A DNA stretch of 64,000 nt from Brachionus manjavacas (GCA_019054805.1 JAHQIY010000004.1:2976001-3040000), one strand, 5' to 3'; positions 11,305-22,972 are shown, counted from the first letter of the stretch. Notes: generated by a model not told the origin, from the letters alone. Made by a program: numbers and translations.

Positions 11305-13542
11305 TTTTTATATTTGTTTTATAAGATAAAACCCGTCTCAGTCTATTATTTTCATTAATATCTTTTCTTGGTATATTTTTCCTAAAAACTGTAAAATTTA
11401 AAAATGAAATTTAATAATATTAAGTATATTTTTACAACCATAGATTTCCATTTAGATATTTCAACATATTTCATTCTAATAACAAAACAAAAGCTGACAA
11501 TAAAAAAACATTAGAGTATTAGAGCCTTTTAAAGGATTAATTTCATTAAAATGATCTTATGACAAATTAGATATTTATCTAAATATTTTTTATTTAATTT
11601 GATTTAATTATCTAAGCCTTTAGAATAACTTTTTAAATTAAAAAATTATGGATACGCAATTTTATTTTGAGCCATTTAACACGAATCTGATTCTTTAAAA
11701 TCTACTTGGTAAAAATAAAGCCTCTAAAGGAAAACGGAAAAGAAAGAAAATCTATTTAGCAAAATTTTATTACCACTCGTTTAAGATTTTTTTTGATATT
11801 TACTAATTTGCATGATTGACAAATATTATTTTCTAAAATGTGCTAAAATTAAAAAAATATTTGGTTTGGATATTTCCATTTTTTATTATTTTTAGTTTAA
11901 TGCTAGTTATTAAGAGTCAAATAAAAAAAGCAATCTATATTTGGATTTATTATTAATTTCCAAAAAACATCTTTTTTTTTTCAAAATAAATTATGGTCAA
12001 AATAATTTTAGAAAATTGAATTTTAAAATAATATTAATTTATATTAAAAACAAATCTAAATGTTATTTATAATTTTTTTTTAAAGAAGATTTTTTAATTA
12101 AAAGGACTTGTCAAAAAATTTTAACAAAATATTATTTATTGCGAATTTAATTTTGTTGATGAATGAAAATTTCTTTATAATCAATGTTTTTGCGATTTTG
12201 TAATACCCAGAGAGAAAACAAAGAAGAGAAAAAGCAGCTTTTTTAAAACTTTATTTTATTATCTACGTAATTTGATCAAAAAACGTGGTAAGAAAAATAG
12301 AAATATTTTTATTGTTTTTTTCAAAAACAATCATGCGTTTATAGCAATTAAAAACGCAAAAAATGCTTTTAAAAACTCATATACTGTTTATCTATTTTCG
12401 TTCTCTTATGACATAAGTCACAATTAAAAAAAAAGATCCTAATTTGAAAGATTTAAATCATTAAAAAAATTCTGGCACACTAGAGGTTGGTGCTGCCAGT
12501 CAGCTATTTAAAGCCCTAGGATCGCTCATGGAAATTATTGAATATGACATGCTTTTATTTTCTTTAAAAATTAAAAAAATCGCAATTATATAAAATGTTA
12601 AATACAAGAATTAAATACATTTAATAATGTAAATTCATATGAAATAATTCATATTGGTATTAAATAAATATTGGTTAGATTTTGTTTATTTTATTTAAGA
12701 AAAAAATGAAAACATGAATTTGAAAATGATGTAAAATGTATGAATTTAATCTATTGTTTTCTAAAAATACTAAATAATAACCCTATTTTTTTGATATTTA
12801 AAAATAAGGAAAAACATCTGTGATGAAATCTTAAGCAACAACAATAGAGGACACATGAATTTTTATGACCAGAAAAAAAAGCAAATTTTTAATTTAGTGG
12901 TTCAAAAATTTAATTTTCTTTAAATTAATATAAAAAAAAATACTTTGAATTTTTGAAATTTTTTTTTATTAATTAAAATTAATTAATAAAGTTTTTTAAA
13001 TCAGACTTACCCCTTTTTTTATAAACTGGTCCCTTAATTTTTATATTAAATTCACTATATCACTTTAAAAAAAATATATAAACTTATAAAATATATAATA
13101 AATATCAAATAAAACCAGAAAAAATTCATCTTTCATTAAGAATCGTTACGAAAAAATAATCAATTAGATATATAATTAGCTTTTAGACTTGATTTCATTT
13201 AAGTTTTATTTTTAGGTGGATGCAAAAGTGGTGGAAAAAGCTGTTAAGATCACTCAAGTTTTTCATCATTTTAAAATTATCAAATCCACCTATAAATGAT
13301 ATTAATGATGTGTGTTTGTTGATTTAAAAATATCTTTATACCACGCATTATTAAATTGAAGAGTGACTCTTAATCTGAGTATATAAACTGAATTAAAATT
13401 TGAGATTTAGGTTTCATGAAATAATGGTATTGTGAAATTCAAGTACAAATTGAACAAAATTTTTCCTTTTTTTGATAAATTAAAATTAAGATTTTTTACC
13501 TAAAATAATTTTTCTAATGTTAAAATTAGATAAAAAAATAAA
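11305..13542. other. AT-rich DNA without recognisable gene
   Basis: No gene seen. A short less AT-rich patch at about 12475-12540 (CACTAGAGGTTGGTGCTGCC) has no recognisable coding or repeat identity. Confidence 0.4.
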
Positions 13543-14012
13543 TCATAATAATAATAATAATAAAAATGATTATTAGTCGTCCTTAATCGAAGCACAAGGA
13601 TTTGTATTCATTTTATTTTTAAATCCATTTAACGTTGTTTGGTTCAATCACTACTCTTCGTAACTTGTTTTACTCATTTGCGACATTTACGACTCAATTT
13701 GTAAAGAAGTTAAATCTTGTAAAACTAATTTTGACTAAATTTTTTCAAAAATATAATCGTGACTTTTTTTCCAAGATGTTTAGATATTCGAACTAACAGG
13801 TAATGCCATTCAGTATTTTCAAAGCTTTGTTCAATTTCAAGCAGTTTGATTAAATCTCCTCTTATTCTTCTTTCTTCGGGCGTAGTAAGTTAAAACTTTC
13901 TAAGATGTTCTTAAAAGCTCAAGCTTCTCGATTCTCCTATTAATTTAGTCCTTCTTATTTGGACACCTTCTATGCTTTTTTTGTCTTTCATTAACATCGG
14001 ATTCCAAACTTG
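13543..14012 (-). pseudogene. LINE-B 3' relic with stops and (TTA)n tail
   Basis: On the minus strand from about 14000 the frame reads WNPMLMKDKKSIEGVQIRRT then KLIGES, followed after two stops by LTTPEERRIRGDLIKLLEIE. This is the conserved region after the thumb domain of CR1/Jockey-like reverse transcriptases (compare the copy at 8849-9455). Further down, FFTN.VVNV.N and a distant NNVK fit the last conserved block. A run of ATT/TTA units at about 13545-13563 is the microsatellite tail. At least five in-frame stops mark it as an old dead copy. Confidence 0.75.
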
Positions 14013-14148
14013 AACTCAGTGTCCAAATGTAAACTTGGACTTCATGACCCCGACAATTCAAGTCAATTCAAATTCATTATTAAACAGATAAAATAAAAAT
14101 TCAATTTATCATTTATGTTAGAGAAATATTTAATCAGAGATCAAATTT

Positions 14149-15218
14149 GGTTTAATTTTTTGTGTTTGAATTAGAAAATGTATTCAATGTTGAAAAAACA
14201 TTGAAAAAGTCAATTATCTCTAAAGTAAAGATTTATAAAGAAAATAATCAAAGTTTTTGAGGTCTAGTTACTGGGATAATTCTTGTTCTCAGATTTTAGT
14301 TCACCTATGTTGAGTTTTTTTCATCTTTTTAAAAAAAAGATAAATATAATATTAAAAATTAAGATTGAAAAAAAATAAAAAATTTAAAGCTGGGCAGAGA
14401 AGGTAACATTTTGCGATTTTTAGATGAGCCTATATTCCCCAAAGTTAAACATTAATAAAAATTAATTTTAATTTTCTTTAACTTTTATTATTTATATTTA
14501 AAGGGAAATACTTAAGTAGAGAGCGCATTTGGATATTTGGGATTATTGAAAGGTTAATACCAAGTCAACCAGATCAGAGCAAATGCTATTTCTAAAACGC
14601 CTTCAAATTAACTAAATAAAAAACAAAAAAATTATTAACTTCAATTATTTATTTTTATATCAGTTACGAGAATTAGGCATTCATTTATTAAATATTTTTT
14701 TCACATAATTTGAAATTTGTTCACCTAATTCTACTTTGGTTCACATTTACGTGAACCAAAAAATTAGGTGAACTAGTTCAGAAATCTAAGAACAAGAATT
14801 TTTCGCATATTAGGTAAACTATGGTTCACCGACTAGACCAAGGTTTTCAACGATTTAATATAAATTTTAATTTAAATGAATTATTATCTTTTATTTCTTA
14901 TATTATTTTAGTTTATTTTAAATTTTTTTCATTTATTTTTTAGTAGCATTAGCTCGATACAGATAAACAAATAAATAAATAAATTATTTCAAAGTTAAAA
15001 AAAGAATTTACTATATTTCTTCCAAATTTACAAATAAAAATTAATCTCATTCTATTGCACCAAAGAGTTTAATTCCAAAAATGAAAATATGAAAATGTTT
15101 GCAATATTAACTTAAAATTATTTTTTTGAAACTGAAAAAAATATTCGAAAAATCTCACTTTTTTAATTTTATTTCAACATTGGATACATTTTGTAATTCA
15201 AAAACAAAAAATTAAACC
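14149..15218. mobile_element. TIR-1 element, complete, about 1.07 kb
   Basis: The left end is GGTTTAATTTTTTGTGTTTG and the right end is its near-exact complement (CAAAAACAAAAAATTAAACC). The outer inverted repeats continue inward with AATGT.T.CAATGTTGAA and then a TTTGAAA/TTTCAAA zone. The interior shares AGAGAGCGCAT, AATACCAAGTCAACCAGA, a GGTGAACTAGTTC / GTTCACCTAATTC pair and a LINE-like hairpin tail (14941-14995) with sister copies. No coding sequence, so non-autonomous. The target-site duplication is unclear, so the superfamily stays open. Confidence 0.75.
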
Positions 15219-15524
15219 AATTCGATAATTAAATATTTAAAATTTTTAAATTGTGAAGCCTCAGGCGTTATTGATGAAAACTTAAATGAAATATTATTAA
15301 GGGGGTTGTCTACCGGGTTACGTTCATGCTGCTCAAAAAAGTAAATCCCTCCACTCTTAAAAGCCTTTTTAAATCTAGCTTATCAATATTGGAGCATTAA
15401 TTAAAGAACGAAGGAAATTAAGAAGACTTTTCCAAAAATCTAGATGTCTTTTTGTAAGGGTAACTTTTAATGAGTTTACTTCTGACCTAATAACAATGAG
15501 GTAAAAGTCAAATTCTTAGGCTGT

Positions 15525-15910
15525 CATTAAACTTAAACTACTAACAGTATCGAACAGACTTTTTAATTTAAGTGAGAGATTAGTCAGGCCTGGACTGAGT
15601 CATTCTGTTCCATTGATCGTCAGACTGAGATGGTTTTAAACCAAGATTTATCGAATATCCAACTCCATTTTGTAATTGCTATCTAAAAACTTCCTTTTTT
15701 TCCTGAACTATCAATCATTTAAACATTTCAGGCCTCTAGCTATTTAAATATATCGTTTTTAATTTTCTTTTTATTATTTAGACTTATCGATCATTCTTTT
15801 TCTTATTATTTTTTTTTACTTTATTTTTTCTTGTTTAACTTTGTTTTCATTATTTTATTAATTTGGCATTCTGAAGGAGCATAAGCTCGAAACAGATAAA
15901 CCAAATTAAA
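15525..15910 (+). pseudogene. LINE-A 3' relic with hairpin tail
   Basis: The frame KLKLLTVSNRLFNLSERLVR followed by PGLSHSVPLIVRL matches the last block of the LINE-A ORF at 17186-18597. It then decays through stops toward the equivalent of CNCYL...FFPE. The 3' end carries the family's terminal hairpin GAGC-ATAA-GCTC at about 15877-15888 followed by GAAACAGATAAA. Upstream, 15300-15520 is coding-like debris not aligned to the family. Confidence 0.75.
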
Positions 15911-17185
15911 TTCCGAACATGAAAATAATCTTATCCTATATTGCTATTTTCTAATTACCAAATTTTCATGATAATCCTTTTTTAGAATTTTAATTTTAAG
16001 ACCAAAAATAACTTAAAAAACCTTTTTTTGATGATAAATTTTTAGCATGGTCTTTTAAATTTGATCATAAACTTCAAATTTTTTAAATTTGCCAGAAATC
16101 GTTATTAAAAAAATAACAAATTTTCAAAAATTAAGCTGTGTATTTTAAATTTTACAAAAATTTCTTTAAAATTAATTGAATTAAAAATGAAATATTCAAA
16201 TATTTCTCATTAATTTATTAAAGAAAATTATTTTTTAATTATACTTCTAGATTATCTCTGTTTATTATTAAATGAAATTCTGTTAATTATTTAAAAGAAA
16301 TATAAAGTAAAGCGTAATTAGAAATCTTGTTTATCGCTTAAGATTTAAAAAATTAATACATAAATTTTTCTTGTATAAGAAAATAATTATTCTGATTCTG
16401 TTCCATATTCTAAAAAAATTGTAATTATCTTTCCTTAAAAGCTAAACAAATCTAATCTTACTGACACATACAGTTAGGTTAAAGAATTCATTAAGTTATT
16501 AGTTAGTTGTTATTTTTATATTAATTTTATGTTAATTAATAAATTCTTAAATTACAATAGCTTTTTAATTGGAAATTTTTAATAAAAAAAAAAACTAATA
16601 ATAAGATTAAATTGTGGGAAAATGCGTGTGAATTTAATTACTGAATTAAATTTGTACTAAATCTCTAAGGAATTCGTTTTTATTTGAAAGCTTGAAGATT
16701 TTTTTGACAAACTTTTCATCATGAGTATTTTTTAATAGAAATAAGTATTTTTTTATAATTAGATTAATTAAAATATACATAAGAAAAAAACCATTTTTTT
16801 AATATCTATTAATCACATGTCATTAATTAAATAAATTTGAATAAAACAGACGGATTTTTTTTTTTTTAATCTATGAAATTTCAAGTATCCAGAATTAAAA
16901 AAAAAATAACTAAAAACTAAAATTTAATCGAACAATAAAAAATATAAATTAGAATATTGGAATATAAATTGGGATTAATTTTATATTTTTGTCGTCAATA
17001 TTTCTAGTTAAGGGATCAAAATTTTTTATTTATTCTAATCATAACTTAATTTAAATCATAAAAGCACTTTTTGATTTTTTACTTTGAGTTTTTTCGCTTC
17101 CTACTTTTTAGGCTTTGAGCTAATTAGAACAGCATTACTTCCGTACTACTTCCTGTTAAACCTTAATATATAAACATAAACGATG
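15911..17185. other. AT-rich DNA without recognisable gene
   Basis: Nothing recognised until the LINE-A fragment starts near 17186. Confidence 0.4.
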
Positions 17186-18826
17186 TAAGTCAAATGAAGC
17201 GGCATCAGGACCTGACCAAATTCATAATTTAATGTTAAAAAACTTACCTAGAAATTCATTAATAGAAATCATAGAACTTTTTAATTTAACTCTTCGAGAA
17301 GGTAGAGTCCCGAAAGCGTGGAAAACATCTTACATTACTATGATTCAAAAAAGGCCTCTAGTTTACACGATCCTTTAAATTATAGACCAATTAGTATAAC
17401 GAGTTGTTTAGGAAAGCTACTGGAACGCATAGTATATTCAAGATTATACAATTTTTTAGAGCAAAATTCACTCCTTATCCAGGAGCAATCTGGATTTAGG
17501 AAACACCGGCGAACAGCAGATAATCTTTTCTTCTTAATTCAAAAAATTGTGGAATCATTTAATAGAAAAAAAGAGTTTGCGGCCTTTTTTTTGATATTTC
17601 TAAAGCCTTTGATAGGGTTTGGCATGAAGGTTTACTTTTTAAATTGATTAAAATAAATCCACCTCATTACTTGACTAACTGGATAAAATCCTTTTTAGAC
17701 TCTAGGACATTTAAGGTAAATGTGAATGACCATTTGAGCGAAGAATATCAAATAACTGCAGGTGTTCCTCAAGGCTCAGTAATTAGTCCTCTTTTATTTA
17801 GTATTTACATTAATGACATCCCTAAAAGAAACAAAACAAATAATGAATACTCTCTGCTTTTTGCAGATGATCTAGTTACATTCTTCATTTATAACAAAAA
17901 AGGGAACCTAGAAAATAAGATCAATAAATACCTCAACGAATTAGAACAATGGCTTATTAAGTGGAAAATGAAGATATCGGTTGAAAAGTCGTGTTCATTA
18001 GTCTTTTCTAGGTACAAAAAAGAGAGTGATAATCTTAACTTAAAAATTTATGGAAACAGAATAGAGAGACAAAAAGAAATCAAGTTTCTTGGTATTAAAT
18101 TTGATTCTAAATTAAACTTTAATATACTGGTAGATGAAATTAAAGAGCGCTGCAATAAAAGGCTAAATATTATTAAGATATTGTCAAACAAAAAATGGGG
18201 TCTTAATCAGAACACACTAGGAAATCTATATAAATCTTTAGTCGGATCAATTTTAGACTATTCTTTTCCTTGCTTGAATTCATTTTCAGAAAATAATATC
18301 AAAAAACTACAAGCAATTCAGAATACAGCAGTAAGATCTATCCTTAAGTTAAAATATGATACTCCCTCCAACATCGTGCAACATGAAGCTTTTAATAAAC
18401 TAAAATTACTAACAGTCTCGAATCGTCTTTTTGAGTTGAGTGAGAGATATGTTGGGACAGGACTGAGTCATTCTATTCCATTGGTTGAAAGACTGGTGAA
18501 AGAATACAAAGAAGGTTTCGAATCAAGATATATTGAATACCCAACTCCATTGTGTAATTGCTACCTTACTATTTCTTCTTTTTTTCCTGAAACTTGAACT
18601 ATTTAAACATGAGCCACATGTAACAATCTTTTCCAATTTTATATATTCTTAATTTTCATTTATTTAGCTTATTTACTTTTTTTTAATTCTTTTTTTTTTT
18701 TTTATCTTATTTTATTAACTTTAATTTTATTTTTATTTTATTTTATTTCATTTTTATTTTATTTTTTTTAATTTTTAACTTATTCTGAAGGAGCTCTAGC
18801 TCGGTACAGAAAACAAATAAATAATA
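17186..18826 (+). pseudogene. LINE-A reverse transcriptase, 5'-truncated, two frameshifts
   Basis: This is the best-preserved LINE in the window: the reverse transcriptase of a non-LTR retrotransposon (CR1/Jockey/I-like group), which would copy its RNA at a nicked chromosomal target. Recognisable blocks in order are ASGPDQIHN, LNYRPISITSCLGKLLERIV, QSGFRKHRRTADNLF, motif A (FDISKAFDRVWH), AGVPQGSVISPLLFSIYIND, the catalytic box as FADD, then KFLGIKFDSKLNF and LTVSNRLFELSERY to the stop at 18595-18597. Reading uses three frames: the first change lies in an A run at about 17347-17352, the second in a T run at 17585-17592. Between and after them the frames are long and clean. The endonuclease and everything 5' of the RT are absent. 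The 3' tail ends with the hairpin GAGCTCTAGCTC (18791-18802) and an AAATA-rich tract. Confidence 0.9.
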
Positions 18827-19000
18827 GTCAATTTTATGTGACCAAAATTTGCCATAAATAAAGAAATTTTAGAGGTTATAGTTCTTGTATCCAAAGGGTG
18901 GTAATTATTCTAAATTTTTCATTCTTTTTTTTTAATTTATTTTCATTTATTTTTTTTTTTGGAATGTAGAGAAGTATTTTGATTAATTTTTTTCTCCAGC

Positions 19001-19044
19001 TTGGCAAAGGAGCGCAAGCTCGAGCCAATTTAATTTATAAATAA
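19001..19044 (+). repeat. Solo LINE-A 3' tail with hairpin
   Basis: GGAGCGCAAGCTCGAG followed by a tract ending TTTATAAATAAAA repeats the LINE-A terminal hairpin (GAGC-GCAA-GCTC) without any ORF. It is probably a very short 5'-truncated insertion directly downstream of the longer copy. Confidence 0.6.
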
Positions 19045-19082
19045 AACGTTTTACCTAAAAAAAAGTCATTTTGTTAAGATTT

Positions 19083-19385
19083 ATGTATCAAGTCCCTAAG
19101 CCTTGCAGGAACGCTAGTAAAAAAGTTATTGATACTACGATTGCAAAACGCAAGAGAGTTGTTCTTAACTTTGTTCAGCGGGAGGAGATCATCACTAAGA
19201 ACAAGAAAGGGTACTGCCCAAAAAAACTTGCGCTAGATTAAATGGTTGGCTTGACTACGATTTACGACATTATCGCCAAAGGTTCAGCAGAACTTAGCAA
19301 ATTCAGAAACGATAATCCAGACAGTGCGATCAGATGCTTATTTAAGACTTTAAGCTATCTGCTATTAGACGAAGCACTCACTTAA
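19083..19385 (+). pseudogene. pogo/Tigger-like transposase N-terminus (CENP-B-type HTH)
   Basis: From the ATG at 19083 the frame reaches KRKRVVLNFVQREEIITKNK, CPKKLALD, one stop (TAA at 19236-19238) and then VGLTTIYDIIAKGSAELSKF, ending at 19383-19385. This is the layout of the first helix-turn-helix (CENP-B N-terminal type) of pogo/Tigger transposases, which binds the terminal repeats. The second HTH and the DDE catalytic domain are missing; the element's 3' end follows within 140 bases. It is therefore an internally deleted, inactive copy. Confidence 0.8.
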
Positions 19386-19522
19386 TTGTTTCTTTGTTCT
19401 AAATAAACACTCTAAATCAATTAACACTGTGTTTACCCCTCTTTTCGTTATCAAATCGTGTTATCCGGAAGACTTTGAAAAAAAAAGCTCGAATCTCATT
19501 CCGGATAACCGATTATTGACTG
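19386..19522 (+). mobile_element. 3' end of the Tigger-like element with TIR
   Basis: The right terminus reads CCGGATAACCGATTATTGACTG and is followed by TA (19523-19524); its complement, CAGTCAATAATCGGTTATCC, is typical of pogo/Tigger terminal repeats. A subterminal GTTATCCGGAA ... TTCCGGATAAC hairpin lies at about 19459-19508. The matching left terminus was not found upstream. Confidence 0.75.
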
Positions 19523-19597
19523 TACCGTGAGAATTGCTGTAGAGGATTGATTTAAATGCTCTGCAAGAAGTACAGCGCCTTGAATAAATGACATTAC

Positions 19598-19953
19598 GGG
19601 GTTGTGAAGTTAGTTTCAATTCGATCTTTTCAATTCAGAAAAACTTGAATCTCTTTTTTACTAAAAGAGATAATTTAGTTCTGTAAAATGCTTAATAATA
19701 AGCAAATTTGCTTAATGCAGTAAAATAAGTCTGCAAAATACTCTGCAATTTTCCGTATTTTGCACGCCATTAAAAAGTATTCCAATCAAGTGTGCAATTA
19801 CATTGCATAGTAGATAAAAACTTTTATTTTTGGATTAAGCAAATTTGCTTAACCATTAAGCATTTACCAGAACTAAATAATCTATTTTTGTAAAAAAGTT
19901 ATTCAAGTTTTTCTAAATAGAAACGATCTAATTGAAATGAACTTCAGAACCCC
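19598..19953. mobile_element. MULE-like MITE, 356 bp, exact 9-bp TSD
   Basis: The element starts GGGGTTGTGAAGTTAG and its other end, reverse-complemented, starts GGGGTTCTGAAGTTCA. The inverted repeats run for about 118 bases with scattered mismatches, through TTTAGTTCTG and AAGCAAATTTGCTTAA. It is flanked by an exact 9-bp duplication, TGACATTAC (19589-19597 and 19954-19962). Long terminal repeats with 9-bp duplication are the signature of Mutator-like elements. The short interior contains ACTCTGCAATTTTCCGTA and no ORF. Confidence 0.88.
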
Positions 19954-19962
19954 TGACATTAC

Positions 19963-20389
19963 TTGAATTACTTGATCATTTTCTTTGTTTCAAAAGCATT
20001 ACTGTACCAATTTTTTTAGAACCAAACTTAAAGATTATCTGTTTGTTTCTGATTAATCATACTTTAGTTATTTTTTGAAAAAGTTTGAGATTTAAGCTTG
20101 AATAATATTTTTTAAAAATCTGAATCAAAAATTTGATATATATTTTTTAAAATGCATGCATTTAAATTTTTGGGCTCGGAAAGTTAGAGACTATTTTGAA
20201 ATAAATAAAACTAAATTAATAAACTTACCTTTGCAAAGAGATCCGATTTCTAAAAAAATTATTAAAAGTGTTTTAATTTTTAATAAATTTCACTAACTTT
20301 ATTTTCATCCCTGTCCCTAAATCTGAATTTCTTATTTTTTTGATTTTGAACATTATTTAATTTTTAATTTTTCGTTTTTTTACTCGGTA
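19963..20389. other. AT-rich DNA; inner part of a CCCTTGC-family copy
   Basis: No gene. The stretch from about 20280 (TTTGAACATTATTT, TTTTCGTTTTTT) parallels the interior of the element at 44883-45239, so this is probably the left part of the partial copy listed next. Confidence 0.4.
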
Positions 20390-20517
20390 TTAAAACCCAA
20401 ATTTCTGATTTAGGAACATGGTCGATGAATTAGGATCTTTACAACATGAGATCGATGTTACGTAGCCCTAGGGATAAAACCCGAATTTTGGGTTTTAGGA
20501 GACGGGCTTCTTTGCAA
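20390..20517. mobile_element. Partial copy of the CCCTTGC-family MITE
   Basis: TTACGTAGCCCTAGGGATAA, AACCCGAATTTTGGGTTTTA and GGCTTCTTTGCAATGG match, in order, the right arm of the complete element at 44883-45239. The left terminus is not evident. Confidence 0.6.
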
Positions 20518-20779
20518 TGGTTTTGGTGGAATACAATAAAAAATATTAACAAGATATTTTTACATCAGTTGAATATTTTTACAAAAAATAGAATATAATT
20601 ATCAATTTATAGTAAAAACAATTCTAATCATTTTGAAAAGCAGAAAAAAAAATTGAATTAAATTTAAATACAAAATGTCTTTCTTTTGTAAAAAAAATTA
20701 AAAAATTGCTAATTATGCTTTTAATTCCAAACTTTACTTACTTTCAAAACTTTCTCTAATAAATATTAATTATTGAACC

Positions 20780-20998
20780 ATGTCTCGAAGAAAAGCTGCC
20801 TTACAAGCTCTTGAACTTCTTAGAAATCCGGATTATACCTAATCAGAAGTCTCTGATGATAATGATAATGATTTTGAAGAAGAAATGGAAGCATCGAACC
20901 AATCTATTACTGAAAAGACTCAGAAAATGATGAACCTGAAAAAGAAGAAACTAACATTGACCAAAACTCCAAAACTTTTATTCAACACAATTTAGTTC
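20780..20998 (+). pseudogene. Unrecognised acidic ORF start with in-frame stop
   Basis: The ATG at 20780 opens MSRRKAALQALELLRNPDYT, then a TAA at 20840-20842, then SEVSDDNDNDFEEEMEAS and a lysine-rich stretch. The acidic, low-complexity N-terminus resembles the start of some transposon proteins (for example piggyBac-like), but no diagnostic motif follows, so no function is claimed. Confidence 0.35.
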
Positions 20999-21562
20999 TT
21001 TGTCTTTTCTTTAGCTCCTCTAAAGTTAATCAAACGTATTCAGGACAAATTCCCTAGACTAACAAACATTGTTTTTGAAAGAATTAATTTTTTTCTCTTA
21101 AAAGTTTCTCAAACTAAATAATCTATGTTTGAATCACTGTATTTCATCTGGGCCTTTCCCCAAAATATAAAAAAAAAAAATAGAGTGGCATTGCAAAAAT
21201 TTCTCCAATAAACAGTGCTGCTACGATACCTTGAATTCACCATATTTTACCATATTTACCGTAAAATATGGTAATCTAAAAAATGGTATTTTTCGTAAAT
21301 TACCGATAATTATTGTAAAATTCAGTGAAAAAAAAAATTTCAAAATTTCTTGAAAAAAACCGATTTTCATGAAAAAAATTTTTTTTGAATTTTTGAAAAA
21401 GGAAAAAAATTAAATTTTTTTAAAAATTTCATCAAGACAACGATAAAAAACATAGTTCAATTTTATGTCGAAACTTTTTAAATTTAAATAGTATTAACTG
21501 AGTAAATTTAAAAACTGTTTTTCCAAAAAAATATATAAAAAAATTCTAATGAATAGATTAAA

Positions 21563-21840
21563 TCTCCACCTAAATCAACGGATTTGAATCCGATTGAACT
21601 AGTTTGGAACGGCCTAAAGAACTTTGTTAGAAAAAGAGAGATTTAAAATGACTAGAACCTTTTTCAAACTATAAATGATTTTCAAAATACTTTGACAGTT
21701 GAAAAATGCAAGAAATATCAGAATTGTTTTTAAGTCACAGTTTTGAGTCTAAGTCAGAAAAATTTAAATCAAAGTAATGACTTGACTTGTGACTTAAAAA
21801 CAATTCTGAGAAATATATAAATCATCTTAAAAAGGAAAAA
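21563..21840 (+). pseudogene. Tc1/mariner-type transposase C-terminal relic
   Basis: The frame reads SPPKSTDLNPIELVWNGLKN then FVRKREI, two stops, and NDFQNTLTVEKCKKY. These are the last blocks of IS630/Tc1/mariner (DDE_3) transposases, where the DLNPIE motif carries the third catalytic acidic residue. The frame is cut after KCKKY by a 90-bp MITE plus its target duplication; on the other side the expected INHLKK ending resumes at about 21815-21835. N-terminal and catalytic core sequences are absent, so this is an old relic. Confidence 0.85.
21719..21808. mobile_element. hAT-like palindromic MITE with exact 8-bp TSD
   Basis: The element begins CAGAATTGTTTTTAAGTCAC and ends with the complement, GTGACTTAAAAACAATTCTG. 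It is flanked by a perfect 8-bp duplication AGAAATAT (21711-21718 and 21809-21816), pointing to the hAT superfamily. It sits inside the Tc1/mariner transposase relic, which allows the boundaries to be placed to the base. Confidence 0.88.
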
Positions 21841-22089
21841 AAAATATTAAAAATTTTATTATTTTAATTTTTTAATGAAACATTTCTAGGTTGTTATGAT
21901 TGTAATTGAAATAAATGGTGACTAGTCAGATTATCAAATTCTGATTGCATATTTTTTTTTTATACAGCCTTATATATATGATTTTTGATAATTTCTGTAT
22001 TTAATAAAACAATTTAATATGTTCGTACTTAATTATTTAAATTTTTTAATATTATATAAATATTAATTTTCATATTAATATTTATTCTA

Positions 22090-22290
22090 TGATCAAATAA
22101 ATTTCAACTATGATCAAGATCAACCTAAAAAATCAACTGAGACTAAGCATAGACATGCCAGACTTAAATTAAATCAAATTTCAAGTTTCTAAAAAACGTA
22201 CTGTTTCTAATGACTTTGAAAATACCTCAGGCCACTTAATGGATCAAGGTCATTCTTTTTATCCTTACGATTTAGAAAATAAAGGTTGAA
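22090..22290 (+). other. Coding-like debris, not recognised
   Basis: Two neighbouring frames look more complex than the flanks: DQDQPKKSTETKHRHARLKL (about 22108-22168) and VSNDFENTSGHLMDQGHSFY (about 22203-22262). They would need a frameshift to join. No family is recognised. Confidence 0.2.
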
Positions 22291-22566
22291 AATTATCCAT
22301 CAAAAAAGAAAGAAAAAAAAATAAAATTTTAAGTTTAAATTATTGAAAATAAGAGCAAAAAAGAAGTAAAAATAATTTCTAAATAAACCATGATCTTAAA
22401 ATTATATCGGTCAGAGTTGTCTCCATTTATCCATAAGGTTCAGCCTTCAGACAAAAAATATGTTTCGTTGAATAACGCACATTAATAAATAAGTGATACA
22501 TTTCTTAAAGAAATATAATTTAATTTTTTAACATTTTATGATTTTTGTGATTGTTAATTATAAAAA

Positions 22567-22626
22567 AAATTTAGTTCAAGTAATAACTTTGACTTAAATT
22601 TTTGTGACTTATAAACAAGTCTGATT
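22567..22626. mobile_element. Partial hAT-like palindromic MITE
   Basis: TAATAACTTTGACTTAAA and GTGACTTATAAACAAGTCTG match the right half of the MITE family defined at 8057-8167 and 21719-21808. The left end is degraded. Confidence 0.6.
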
Positions 22627-22929
22627 AATACATAAATTTAATATTTTCATTAAAATTAAATATTAAAAATTTATTTAAGTTTTTCGAATAAGTAATTTTT
22701 TCGAATTATATGTTCGTAATAGAATTGTTAAAATCAAAAGCAACCATAAAAACTTTTTGTTCTTATTATGGAAGTTTTAAAGTCTTCTGGGGTTACAGTT
22801 GCTAACAAAAATGGTTCTTGTAGCGTTAAAAATTTTAATTTTTTTCGAAACAAAAATATAAATGTTATATCTTTAATTCGGAAAAGGATTTAATTTTTTA
22901 AAATAAATAAAAAAATAAAACAAATATAT

Positions 22930-22935
22930 TTTATT
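22930..22935 (-). terminator. Candidate polyadenylation signal for innexin 1
   Basis: On the minus strand AATAAA lies about 38 bases after the innexin 1 stop codon, a usual place for a cleavage signal. In such AT-rich DNA this hexamer is also frequent by chance. Confidence 0.45.
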
Positions 22936-22972
22936 TACAATCTAGTAATCTTTGCATTAAAATTATCTAAAA

